Shown here piece after piece: positions 36,401-43,796 of a stretch of 64,000 nt of DNA. The position numbers and the translations under genes are program-made. Each line of letters opens with the position of its first letter. Position 1 is the first letter of the stretch. A model generated the notes under the pieces. It did not search any database. It saw only the letters and a program-made list of their open reading frames with translations, and was not told the origin of the DNA. The stretch spans positions 186,001 to 250,000 of the forward strand of contig NZ_VOBA01000001.1 in assembly GCF_008369165.1 (NCBI RefSeq). The letters are read 5' to 3'. The DNA is from Dietzia sp. ANT_WB102 (lineage in GTDB: Bacteria; Actinomycetota; Actinomycetes; Mycobacteriales; Mycobacteriaceae).

Positions 36401-36539
36401 CACGACGGCGCCTTTCGTCTTGCTGGGTAATGCTGACTACGTGTCTCACTCCGGCGAGCGACCGATCCAGATCAGATGGGCGCTCCGCCGACCGATGCCC
36501 GCTGACGTTCTCGCACAGGCGTCCGTCCTAGGAGTCTGA
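33480..36539 (+). CDS. PLD-family nuclease / SF2 helicase / DUF3427 fusion protein
   Basis: 1019 residues. Order of domains: a phospholipase D-like nuclease (about 95-265) with HAK at His202-Lys204 and GSSNLSRSA; an SF2 helicase with Walker A TGTGKT (Lys335), DEFH box (422-425), TATPER and the arginine-finger motif QQLGRGLRR (624-632); and a C-terminal DUF3427 region from about 700. Proteins of this build are related to restriction-type helicases and appear in defence islands. Only one HKD-type half-site is present, so the nuclease would act as a dimer. GC in two hand-counted 60-nt lines is 48% and 55%, against 63-65% in single flanking lines. ATG 33480 overlaps the Nudix stop. Confidence 0.88.
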   Translation: MSAPLPEGLYESVITPRLQERLDATAASSRIIDLDPGLAPEILGRHVGDAVRRHLESIDPAKRLEVAEQFINALDSDGDDLAGGSILQSIYPTGRTEPRRPSTPLSEGALLTNARDEPGLGNELALEMESSDEVDLLCAFVKFTGVTVLAPQFELLAERGIAPRILTTTYMGATDRRALDVLVNDFGARVKVRFEKASTRLHAKAWLFRRHSGFDTAYVGSSNLSRSALVDGLEWNVRLSSVAHAAQIAKFRTVFDSYWNLADFELYNPDTDAEKLDRALEEAGGRKSTSVLVSLAGLEVRPYGHQQLMLDALATERNVFDHHLNLLVAATGTGKTVVAALDYRALSEQADSRQPSLLFVAHRKEILVQALRTYRAVLGDGSFGELFVGGEKPRHWKHVFASVQSLDRDHHVPEDWEILVVDEFHHAEAASYRRLFSRFTATEVLGLTATPERADGVDVREFFHGRTAYELRLWDALEQDLLCPFHYYGISDNTDLRDVEWSAGQYSPGALSDLYTGNDARTLLILKALREKVLDATRMRALGFCVSVDHAKYMAESFTARGLPSAAIVGTTDPDERRALVERLKAGDLRCIFTVDVFNEGVDIPSVDVVLMLRPTASSTVFIQQLGRGLRRSPGKAVLIVLDFVGHHRADFNLAGRYHAMTGLSRRRLETDLEVGFPSLPGASRIVLDEVSRGEVLRSIKQAVKANTKKALANDLRSLGAVPVLAEFLDETNRDLDDIYRADRSWTTIVTIATGQPEPEGREKLLLKKLQRLRTVDDLDRIREYTRVGEDILAGKSCARDDVWASMLIDFLVPVQYTADFNETVSDLAGFPRLFEELIQLMDAATRNIHHVPLPLDGDLATLPLRTHASYSREELLSALDWRAEDGRPKTLREGVAWCATHQTDIFFINLHKDESAFSPSTMYRDVPVSPTLFDWESQSNTTQTSATGRRYLGQREAGTNVLLAVRNSPKDDVTTAPFVLLGNADYVSHSGERPIQIRWALRRPMPADVLAQASVLGV

Positions 36540-36667
36540 CGCGGCGAGAAAGCACTGGGTGCGGGCCCTCGTCGTCGTCGTTTTCGTCGTCGTCAACCGG
36601 TCCGCCGCGGCACTCCAAACGCGTCACACTGGTAGACAACGCACCTCCACTCGCGTAAGGACAAGAC

Positions 36668-38038
36668 ATGACCCAACACCCCGCCGCGGAACCCAGTCAC
36701 CCCGAATCGCCAACGGTCCTCGACCACGACGTGGTGATAGTTGGCGCGGGTTTCGCCGGTCTGTACGCCGCCAAAAAGCTCGGGCGAGCGGGAGTCGACG
36801 TCCTCCTGCTGGACCAGAACCCCTACCACCAGTTCCAGCCCCTGCTCTATCAGGCGGCCACCTCACAAATCGCAATCTCGACCGTCGCCCGACCGCTACG
36901 CGAGATCCTGCGTGGCGAACGGGACCACGTGAAGATCCGGACGGCTCGGGTCGCGGATGTCGATGCCACCACCAAGACCGTCACCACCGAAGACGGCCTT
37001 GTCTACCGTGGCAAGATCCTGGTGATCGCCGTGGGCACCGAACCCAACTTTTTCAACACGCCCGGAGCACGTGAACTCGCCTACCCGCTGTACTCAGTGG
37101 ACGATGCCACGAGCCTGTCCTCGGCGATGCTCGGTGCACTGGAACGAGCAGCAGCCACCCAGGAAGCCGGCGGGGAACGGCGCCCGTTCGGCGTCGCCGT
37201 CGTCGGCGCGGGCCCCACCGGGGTCGAGACGGCAGGCGCCATCGCGGAGAACATCAACGCCGTGGTGTCCGAACAGTACTCACCTGACTTCGCCGCCTCG
37301 ATCAACGTCCACCTGATCGACATGGGCGACACGGTCCTCCCACCGTTCTCGAAACAGTCGCAGAAGTACACCCGCCGTAGCCTCCAGGACCTCGGCATCA
37401 TCATCCACCTGGGCGCAGCCGTCGCCTCGGTGACGGAGAACGGCGTGACGCTCGCGGACGACACCACCATCCCGGCCGGCATCGTCGTGTGGACAGCCGG
37501 TCTCAAAGCGTCCGGGCTACTCGGCGCCGCCGGTCTGCCCACCGGACGCGGAGGTCGGGTCGATGTCCGACCCGACCTCACCGTCCCGGACTTCCCCGGC
37601 GTCTACGTACTGGGCGACGCCGCCAACATCGTCGACGCCAAGGGCCGCACACTCCCCCAACTGGGTTCGGTCGCCAAGCAGTCCGGCCAGTGGGCCGCAG
37701 ACAACATCCAAGCCGAACTCGCAGGGCAGGCCCCCACGCCATTTGGATACCGTGACCTCGGCTTCATGGCCATGATCGGACGCGGCCACGCGGTCGCGGA
37801 GGTCACACCGCGCCGATTCCAGATCAACGGGCTGCTGGCGTTCCTGTCTTGGCTCGCCGTCCACCTGGTGCTGCTCTCCGGCATGCAACAGCGAATCGCG
37901 GCCCTCGTGTCGTGGTTCCGGGACTACCTCACCACCAGTCGGCCGCAGGTGGTCGTGTACCAGCCGCAGCAGTACGCACGGACCCGCCAGCGCGGGACAA
38001 CAGCCGACCGATCGACCACAGGAGTGAACAATGACTGA
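36668..38038 (+). CDS. ndh: Type II NADH dehydrogenase-like flavoprotein
   Basis: 456 residues. FAD motif VIVGAGFAGLYAAKKLGRAG near residue 24, NAD motif VVGAGPTGVETAGAIAE near 178 and the second FAD motif VYVLGDAANIVDAKG near 313 are all present. The C-terminal amphipathic part (INGLLAFLSWLAVHLVLLSG) should attach it to the membrane, as in NDH-2, which feeds electrons from NADH to menaquinone without pumping. It overlaps the next gene by 8 bp, an unusual link between a respiratory-type enzyme and an acyl-CoA dehydrogenase gene. Confidence 0.87.
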   Translation: MTQHPAAEPSHPESPTVLDHDVVIVGAGFAGLYAAKKLGRAGVDVLLLDQNPYHQFQPLLYQAATSQIAISTVARPLREILRGERDHVKIRTARVADVDATTKTVTTEDGLVYRGKILVIAVGTEPNFFNTPGARELAYPLYSVDDATSLSSAMLGALERAAATQEAGGERRPFGVAVVGAGPTGVETAGAIAENINAVVSEQYSPDFAASINVHLIDMGDTVLPPFSKQSQKYTRRSLQDLGIIIHLGAAVASVTENGVTLADDTTIPAGIVVWTAGLKASGLLGAAGLPTGRGGRVDVRPDLTVPDFPGVYVLGDAANIVDAKGRTLPQLGSVAKQSGQWAADNIQAELAGQAPTPFGYRDLGFMAMIGRGHAVAEVTPRRFQINGLLAFLSWLAVHLVLLSGMQQRIAALVSWFRDYLTTSRPQVVVYQPQQYARTRQRGTTADRSTTGVNND

Positions 38039-38927
38039 GATCACCAACGTCACCGTCTTCGGAACCGGGGTCCTCGGTTCGCAGATCATGATGCAGGCGG
38101 CCTACCACGGCAAGACCGTGACCGGTTACGACATCTCCGACGACCTCCTTGCCAAGCTCCCCGAGCGCTGGGAGTGGATGCGCGGCTACTACAGGCGCGA
38201 CCTGCCGGATTTCGATGAGAAGCGGTTCGACGCGGCGATCGAGTCCATTACCACCACCACCGACATCGCCGAAGCGGTCGCCGACGCCGACCTGGTGATC
38301 GAGGCCATCCCGGAGCAGCTCGACCTCAAGAAGAAGGTGTGGGCACAGATCGGTGAGCGTGCGCCGGAGAAGACCATCTTCGCCACCAACACCTCCACCC
38401 TGCGTCCCAGCGACTTCGCCGCCGAGACGGGCCGCCCCGAGAAGTTCCTCGCCCTGCACTTCGCCAACCTCGTCTGGCGCTACAACACAGGCGAGGTGAT
38501 GGTGGCCAAGGAGACCGAGCAGAAGTACTTCGACATCGTGTTGGAGTTCGCCGACGAGATCGGCCTGGTACCGATCCCCATTCTCAAGGAGACGCCCGGC
38601 TACCTGCTCAACGGACTTCTCGTTCCGTGGCTGCAGGCGGGCGCGAACCTCTACGTCGACGGCGTCGCCAACCCCGCGGACATCGACAACGTATGGCGCA
38701 CCGCCACCCAGTCACCCCACGGGCCGTTCCAGGTGTTCGACACCGTGGGATTCAACGTGGCCGCCAACATCTCGCGCATGGGCGACGAGAAGCAGCAAAA
38801 GTTCGCGGAGATCCTGCAGAAGGGCATCGACGCCGGCAAGACCGGACTGGGTGACGGTGAGGGCTTCTACACCTACGACGCCGACGGCAACGTGGTGGCG
38901 CCGGTGACGAGCTGGAACCACACCTGA
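38031..38927 (+). CDS. 3-hydroxyacyl-CoA dehydrogenase
   Basis: 298 residues. NAD motif VFGTGVLGSQIMMQAAYHGK at the N terminus, then DLVIEAIPEQLDLKKKVW, FATNTSTLRPSDFA (catalytic region) and FLALHFANLVWRYNTGEVM (catalytic histidine in LHFAN). The C-terminal dimer domain includes NISRMGDEKQQKFAEILQKG. The enzyme interconverts 3-hydroxyacyl-CoA and 3-oxoacyl-CoA. It starts 8 bp inside the ndh gene, so the NADH produced may be handled by its neighbour; that is inference. Length fits single-function HBDH enzymes. Confidence 0.9.
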   Translation: MTEITNVTVFGTGVLGSQIMMQAAYHGKTVTGYDISDDLLAKLPERWEWMRGYYRRDLPDFDEKRFDAAIESITTTTDIAEAVADADLVIEAIPEQLDLKKKVWAQIGERAPEKTIFATNTSTLRPSDFAAETGRPEKFLALHFANLVWRYNTGEVMVAKETEQKYFDIVLEFADEIGLVPIPILKETPGYLLNGLLVPWLQAGANLYVDGVANPADIDNVWRTATQSPHGPFQVFDTVGFNVAANISRMGDEKQQKFAEILQKGIDAGKTGLGDGEGFYTYDADGNVVAPVTSWNHT

Positions 38928-38933
38928 TCCACG

Positions 38934-38960
38934 GCGGCGGATCCCGCCGGGATCCGCCGC
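38934..38960. terminator. Bidirectional terminator between converging genes
   Basis: A perfect 12-bp stem GCGGCGGATCCC / GGGATCCGCCGC with a 3-nt loop lies between the 3-hydroxyacyl-CoA dehydrogenase gene and the sucrase/ferredoxin-like gene, touching the latter's stop codon. Confidence 0.65.
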
Positions 38961-39868
38961 TACGTGCGGCCCGTGATCTCGAGCAGGTCCCATTGCTTGA
39001 CGGGGCCGGGCGCGCGCGCCTGACACATCGTGAAGATCGGCTCGGAGAAGGTTTCCCGTAGCCGCACCACCACCGGGCCGTGCGGCCCGTCCAGCGTCAC
39101 CTCCACCTCACCGTCCGACTCGACGACGGCGAGGGGGGCGTACGCGTCGATACGGTCGTCTCCCATGGACATCCGTGCATGGTGCTGCGCGACCTGCACG
39201 ACTCCCGGATAGCTGCTGCGGCCGCGGAGGTACCGCGGGTCGACCCGGCCCTGCTCATAGCGCGCGACGATGTCGGCCGGGTCCTGCGCCTGGTCCACAC
39301 GCCCGTAGTACAGACCGTGTGGCAATACGAGCATCGTCGCGGCGAAACGGTCCCCGCCCAGGTGCGAGCACTCCCAGGTCGCTTCCGGATACCGCTCGGC
39401 AATCGCCGCCGCAGCGCGACGGCCTCGCACGGCGCAGCACTGGTCGTGTTTGCCATGCGTGCACACCGCCACGAGCGGCTCTGTGGACGGGGTGCCCGCG
39501 GAGCCGTCGAGCGGGATCTCGGCATACTGCTCGGGACCATCCACCTCGCCCCACAGCAGGTACTCGTGGCCGGGGCGGGCGTCTGCGAGGGCCCACCGCC
39601 ACCGAAGCTCGGCCGGCCGGCGGCCCGGTCGTCGGATCGCCGCGACCCGCACGTCGGCCGCCTGGGCGCGCAGGGCTATCGACCGCCCCAACACCGGATC
39701 CAAGATGGCGGGCGAGTCGATCAGCGCCAGGAAACCCCACGGGCCGGTGAGCTCCAGCATGAGCCACCGCATCCCCCGCGCGCCGGAGCCCTCGAGAGGA
39801 TCGCCGCGGCGCAGCGCGGACACGCTGCACGGTTCCTCACCGGCCCGGCCAATCGCAGGTCCCGTCAT
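38960..39868 (-). CDS. Sucrase/ferredoxin-like protein (thioredoxin-fold Fe-S type)
   Basis: 302 residues of the sucrase/ferredoxin-like family. The cysteine signature VCTHGKHDQCCAVRGR lies near residue 138, followed by WECSHLGGDRFAATMLVLP, which in this family completes an iron-sulfur or redox site with its Cys and His. A further Cys occurs at the N terminus (EEPCSV). ATG 39868 overlaps the stop of the oxygenase gene by 4 bp, so it is translated as the last gene of a three-gene operon. A role as electron donor to the oxygenase, or as a second modifier of the repeat peptide, is an inference. Confidence 0.8.
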   Translation of the reverse strand: MTGPAIGRAGEEPCSVSALRRGDPLEGSGARGMRWLMLELTGPWGFLALIDSPAILDPVLGRSIALRAQAADVRVAAIRRPGRRPAELRWRWALADARPGHEYLLWGEVDGPEQYAEIPLDGSAGTPSTEPLVAVCTHGKHDQCCAVRGRRAAAAIAERYPEATWECSHLGGDRFAATMLVLPHGLYYGRVDQAQDPADIVARYEQGRVDPRYLRGRSSYPGVVQVAQHHARMSMGDDRIDAYAPLAVVESDGEVEVTLDGPHGPVVVRLRETFSEPIFTMCQARAPGPVKQWDLLEITGRT

Positions 39869-41085
39869 GGAACCCGTCCCGGTACCACCACTGCTTCCCG
39901 CAACAACCGCCGCAGCACCACAACGCCGTCGGCGGCGTCGTCGAGACCGGGTAGCGAACCCGCGGTGACCGGGTAACCGGCCAGAATCGCGCGCAGGGCG
40001 GGAGCGCACTGCGCGGGGAAGGTGATCGCTTTGGTGGGCAGCGTCAGGACGACCGTGTCGGGGCTGGTGTCATCGAGCGACCCGTGCAGTCCGTCCCGCC
40101 ACCGCAGCACGGTGTCAGCGTCAAGGGACGCGACCGCGTCGAGGGTCGCCAGGGGGCGGACCGCGGCGGGCCGCGTCAGCTCCAGATACCGCGTGGCGAG
40201 TGTCCCGCCGGCGAGTGCGCTGAGCTCGTCCTGCTTCTCCGACATCAGATTCGCCACCACGTCGAGCACCGCGCGCGCGTGCTCCTCGGTGCGCGCGGCG
40301 TCCACCGGGGCGAGCCCGAGTGGCAACGACTCGCGCAGCGACTCCTCGGAGGCCAATGCCTCGACGAGCGCCGAAGCGATGTCGTGACCGGTGAAGGGCG
40401 CTACGCCGACGGTGAGGTGGATCGACGTCTCACCCTGCGCCTCGGCCGAGTGGACCCAGCCACGCGGCAAGTAGAGGCTGTCCCCCGGTTGGAGGACAGT
40501 GTCGATGACCGGCTCCTCGGTGGCTCGCGCGGCGATCGCCTCACGATGGTCGGTCCACGGTTGATCGGCAAGCGGGTGGTGGTGGACGGGCTCGTGAACG
40601 CGCCACCGCTTGGTGCCGGACACCTGGAGGACAAAGACGTCGTGGACGTCGTAGTGCGGTTCGAACCCGCGATTTGCCGGCGGGGTGATGTAGGCGTTGG
40701 TCTGCACTGGGTGGCCGAGATCGGAGGTGAGAGCTCGAACGAAGTCGATGACCGGCGGCCAGAACCGGTGCAGGCCCTGCAAGACGATCGTTGCTCCGGC
40801 GGCGAACTGCGTGAGCACGCCGTCGGGGTCGATCTGATCGGGCATCAGCGCACCGAACCCGCCGGAGCGGGTGAAGCACGCCCGGTCGACGAGCGTGCCC
40901 TCCCGCGCCATCCGAACGAAGGGCGTGCGTACCCCGCGCTCGGCGATGATCTCGTCGACCATCTGCGGCGACAGCAGGTCACCGAAATCACGCGGTAACC
41001 GTGCCGCCGGGCTCAGCAGGGGCTGGCGACCCCAAAAGTCACGGGCAAATTCATCCCGCCCGCACGCGACGCACCGCCCCAGCAC
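39865..41085 (-). CDS. JmjC/ROX-type 2-oxoglutarate oxygenase
   Basis: 406 residues. A cupin/JmjC barrel carries the Fe(II) triad His144-Asp146 (EPHYDVHD) and His212 (RGWVHSAEAQG), with VSGTKRWRVH after the first pair. The order and spacing match ribosomal oxygenases (YcfD, NO66, MINA53), which hydroxylate Arg or His side chains. The N terminus has a CVACG Cys pair not usual for the family; the C-terminal half is a helical winged-helix-like region. It begins with GTG 41085, 6 nt after the stop of an 83-residue repeat-protein gene and overlapping the next gene, so it is co-expressed with both. Confidence 0.85.
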   Translation of the reverse strand: MLGRCVACGRDEFARDFWGRQPLLSPAARLPRDFGDLLSPQMVDEIIAERGVRTPFVRMAREGTLVDRACFTRSGGFGALMPDQIDPDGVLTQFAAGATIVLQGLHRFWPPVIDFVRALTSDLGHPVQTNAYITPPANRGFEPHYDVHDVFVLQVSGTKRWRVHEPVHHHPLADQPWTDHREAIAARATEEPVIDTVLQPGDSLYLPRGWVHSAEAQGETSIHLTVGVAPFTGHDIASALVEALASEESLRESLPLGLAPVDAARTEEHARAVLDVVANLMSEKQDELSALAGGTLATRYLELTRPAAVRPLATLDAVASLDADTVLRWRDGLHGSLDDTSPDTVVLTLPTKAITFPAQCAPALRAILAGYPVTAGSLPGLDDAADGVVVLRRLLREAVVVPGRVP

Positions 41086-41091
41086 TATCGA

Positions 41092-41343
41092 TCAGGCCGA
41101 GCCGTCTGCGCCGCCGTCATGACCGTCCGGGTTGGAGCCGCCGTCAGCGGTGCCCTCACCGGCCGAGCCGTCTGCGCCGCCGTCGTGGCCGTCCGGGTTC
41201 GAACCGCCGTCAGCGGTCCCCTCACCGGCGCTGGCCGAGCCGTCGGCTCCACCGTCGTGGCCATGGGGGTTGGAGCCGCCGTCAGCGACGCCCTCGCCGC
41301 CCTGTGCGCCGGCGGTCGTGATGTCGTCATCGTTGATAGCCAT
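41092..41343 (-). CDS. Gly/Asp-rich repeat peptide, candidate substrate of the adjacent oxygenase
   Basis: 83 residues and no recognised domain. A leader-like N terminus (MAINDDDITTAGAQGG, residues 1-16) is followed by three near-identical repeats starting at Glu17, Glu41 and Glu63. The repeat core is EGTADGGSNPDGHDGGADGS. The period is 22 residues between copies 2 and 3; copy 1 has two extra residues and NPHGHD instead of NPDGHD. Almost only Gly, Asp, Ala, Ser, plus one invariant Asn-Pro and His per repeat occur. GAGAGGA precedes the ATG by 7 nt. It is the first gene of the operon. A modified-peptide role is inference. Confidence 0.8.
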   Translation of the reverse strand: MAINDDDITTAGAQGGEGVADGGSNPHGHDGGADGSASAGEGTADGGSNPDGHDGGADGSAGEGTADGGSNPDGHDGGADGSA

Positions 41344-41360
41344 GTGCGATCCTCTCGTCA

Positions 41361-41380
41361 GTGCAGGTGTCGACCTGCAC
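41361..41380. promoter_or_regulatory. Palindrome in the leader of the repeat-peptide operon
   Basis: GTGCAGGT-gtcg-ACCTGCAC has perfect 8-bp arms, 18-37 nt upstream of the ATG of the repeat-peptide gene. It would lie in the 5' leader or promoter and is a candidate operator or RNA hairpin. Confidence 0.5.
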
Positions 41381-41627
41381 AGCTTCGTACGGATGTCGCC
41401 ACGTGCCGAGAATGAGACCTCGGTCACAATGGGGCTTGCGATACCCACTATGCCACCGGGCCGCCCACTGCGACCATGTATCGCCACGGGCACAATCACC
41501 TCTTGGGGTGGACGTGGCCAGCCACCTGCAGAGCGCAACGAACTCGGCCGTCTGAGCCATAGTCGACGCCGCCGACACCGCCGGGATGCTTCTGACCCCG
41601 GTCAGCAGCCTCGAAGCCGATACTTGG

Positions 41628-42209
41628 TCATCGTTGGGCCCGCTCTCTGCGTGCCAGCGTGGAGGCATCGTCCTCATCCGGATTCAGGAACGGCAGGGGT
41701 GTGTTCGTCACCTCGGGAGAATCGGCGTGACTGTTCGCCTTGTGCTCCGCCCAGCGCACGAGCATGCGTGGCATGTCATTGCGGACGAATTCGAAGAACT
41801 CCCGGGTCTCGCGCAGATTCGCCAGGCCTGGGGCTTTTTCGGCCTCGGGCAGGTCGTCGAGAATCGCCACGGCGTCGTCGATACTCGCGTTGATCTGGTC
41901 GATCAGCGGGAGCCTGGAGGCGAAGACCTCCGCCCAGACGTCACCGCTCATGAGCCGCAAAAGATCACCCCGACCCCGCGGCGCACGCTCGCGCAGCACC
42001 AGTCGCGCATCGACGAGGTAGCGGACCGCGCCGGAGATCGCCGCCGCGCTCACCTCGAGCCCTCGGGCGAGATCACGCGAGGAGTAGGAGTCCTGGCCGC
42101 CGATCATCATGAAGGCAAACACCCGGGCCGGCATTCGCGGTATGCCCTCGAGCTCCAGACCCTGCCCGAACCGCTCGACAGCGCGCTGCACCAGTGATCG
42201 TCGATCCAT
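41628..42209 (-). CDS. GbsR/MarR-family transcriptional regulator
   Basis: 193 residues. The winged helix lies at about 20-95 (RMPARVFAFMMIGGQDSYSS, LARGLEVSAAAISGAVRYLV, APRGRGDLLRLM), typical of the GbsR subgroup, which often controls transport or osmoprotection genes. The C-terminal tail from 155 is acidic and disordered. ATG 42209 was chosen since it gives the family start VQRAVERFGQ; upstream the frame is open but unsupported. Its target is unknown; the repeat-peptide operon follows on the same strand 284 nt downstream. Confidence 0.78.
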   Translation of the reverse strand: MDRRSLVQRAVERFGQGLELEGIPRMPARVFAFMMIGGQDSYSSRDLARGLEVSAAAISGAVRYLVDARLVLRERAPRGRGDLLRLMSGDVWAEVFASRLPLIDQINASIDDAVAILDDLPEAEKAPGLANLRETREFFEFVRNDMPRMLVRWAEHKANSHADSPEVTNTPLPFLNPDEDDASTLARRERAQR

Positions 42210-42426
42210 GCCTTCAAAATACTCGGTCTTTTGATTGTTCAGAAAGTGGTGAATGTTCGGTCCTGACGGCACGCTCTCGTCCACCCCGTAGTGATGCCGT
42301 GCATACTCGGCGGCCATGTTCTCCCGCAAACGCGGGGCGCGCTCGACGGCCGTCAGGCGCGGACACCACCAGTAGTAGCGTCCGGACGCGAGCTCAGGGC
42401 GGGCTTGTACTACCGAGCTACCGCGT

Positions 42427-42867
42427 TCAGCGCTCGGCTTCACTCTCGTGGGGGATGACGACGACGGGGCATCGAGCGTGGGCGATCACGTGCTGGCTCA
42501 CCGAACCCAGCAACATCCCGGCGAAACCTCCACGCCCACGGCTGCCCACCACGAGAAGCCGGGCATCCGCGGACGCCCTGACGAGCGCCTCGGCGGGATG
42601 ACCCGCGAGCACCCGCTCTTCCAGCTCCACGAACTCCCCCAGCGCTTCCCGCACAGTCTCGGCCAGCATTCTGCGGCGGTCCGCCTCCAAGGCAGTGGTG
42701 TCCTCCCAGCCGGCCATGGCCAGGGGACCCCAGGCGGAGGGGCGGTCGACGACCGCAAGGACCTGGATCCGCGCACCGTTATCGCGGGCGTACTCCGCCG
42801 CCCACTGCAGCGCACGCACCGAGTCGCTCGATCCGTCCACCCCGACGATGACTGGTTGTGCATCCAT
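42427..42867 (-). CDS. Universal stress protein, single domain
   Basis: 146 residues, one UspA domain: VIVGVDGSSDSVRALQWAAE at the N terminus and the ATP-binding pattern GSRGRGGFAGMLLGSVSQHV near residue 115, then CPVVVIPHE. It is likely an ATP-binding stress protein. The start is uncertain between ATG 42867 and ATG 42891; the shorter gives the family N terminus. It is not linked by overlap to neighbours. Confidence 0.88.
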   Translation of the reverse strand: MDAQPVIVGVDGSSDSVRALQWAAEYARDNGARIQVLAVVDRPSAWGPLAMAGWEDTTALEADRRRMLAETVREALGEFVELEERVLAGHPAEALVRASADARLLVVGSRGRGGFAGMLLGSVSQHVIAHARCPVVVIPHESEAER

Positions 42868-42979
42868 GGCCAATACCCACTTCCATTTCACCGAGAGCGG
42901 CGATCAGAGGGACTGCCGCATCCCCGCGGGGATGTCCGCACTCCCGCGGGACTGTCACCGTATCCCAGCCACCGCCGCG

Positions 42980-43480
42980 TCACCCGTGACGCAGGAATGA
43001 CAGCACCGTTCCCACCACGACACTCCCGGCGAGGAACACCACGAAGAGTCGATGGAACCACAGCCATATCACCGGCCCCCTGGAGCCGCGGACCGCGAGC
43101 AGAAACAGGATGAGGGCCGCGACCAGGACTGCGCCGCCCGCAAGCACGACGAGCGGAGATCCGACCAGGGTGCCACCGATGACGGCGAGGCTGCCCGCGG
43201 TGAACGCGAGAACCTGCCGCCATCGCACCGCGACGGTGGGGACGTCGACGGCGAGCACCGCCTGTCCCGCCCCGAGTCCGATTTGCGCCACGCCCATCAC
43301 CAACACCAGATAGGCCGCCACCCAGGAGCCCTCGTCGAAACCCAGCGGGCGGGTCAGCGCGGCCACTAGGCCGCCCACGATGATCGCGGCCCCGCCCAAG
43401 GCGACGAAGGGAGTCACGGACCGCAAACGGGTCATGGTCTCGTCGGTCGCCCAGGGCCCGTGCGATGTGGATGCGCTCAT
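42980..43480 (-). CDS. Membrane protein of unknown function
   Basis: 166 residues with four to five predicted membrane helices (FVALGGAAIIVGGLVAALT, WVAAYLVLVMGVAQIGLGAG, VLAFTAGSLAVIGGTLVGSP, LVVLAGGAVLVAALILFLLA and LFVVFLAGSVVVGTVLSFL). No family is recognised. ATG 43480 is the first start of the frame. Confidence 0.6.
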   Translation of the reverse strand: MSASTSHGPWATDETMTRLRSVTPFVALGGAAIIVGGLVAALTRPLGFDEGSWVAAYLVLVMGVAQIGLGAGQAVLAVDVPTVAVRWRQVLAFTAGSLAVIGGTLVGSPLVVLAGGAVLVAALILFLLAVRGSRGPVIWLWFHRLFVVFLAGSVVVGTVLSFLRHG

Positions 43481-43556
43481 GATCCGAGGCTACTCAGGCG
43501 GGCGCCGTTGACCTGGACGGAGTTGAGCTGCCACCACAGGCTGGCCAGAAGTACGC

Positions 43557-43718
43557 CTAGCGGCGGCCGAACGTCTCCCGCTTGACGAACCCCCACGCAG
43601 CGGTCCCGAGGAAGAGGATGATCCCGATGACGGCGAGCCAAACGAGGCCCTTGACGACGAACCCGATGATGCTGAGGATGAGCCAGATCGCGAGCAGGGC
43701 GAGGATGAGTTGCGGCAT
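43557..43718 (-). CDS. Tiny hydrophobic membrane protein
   Basis: 53 residues, two predicted membrane helices (LILALLAIWLILSIIGFVV and LVWLAVIGIILFLGTAAWGF) and a basic tail VKRETFGRR. It resembles the small 'hydrophobic proteins' common in actinobacteria and soil bacteria, of unknown role. ATG 43718 was taken; GTG 43739 would add seven residues. Confidence 0.55.
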   Translation of the reverse strand: MPQLILALLAIWLILSIIGFVVKGLVWLAVIGIILFLGTAAWGFVKRETFGRR

Positions 43719-43796
43719 GCAGGTGAACCTACCAGCCACAACGCATCAGGATGCTGACGCGGAACCCGCGCCGGAGGGCGCGCCCCCCGGCCGTCA

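Noticed and set aside
36565-36598. CGT/TCG microrepeat after the helicase gene
   Set aside because: Short trinucleotide run common in high-GC DNA; no further structure.
41327-41677. Possible 116-residue minus-strand gene upstream of the repeat peptide
   Set aside because: Trp/Arg-rich with no ribosome site or family, and it overlaps both the start of the peptide gene and the end of the GbsR-like gene.
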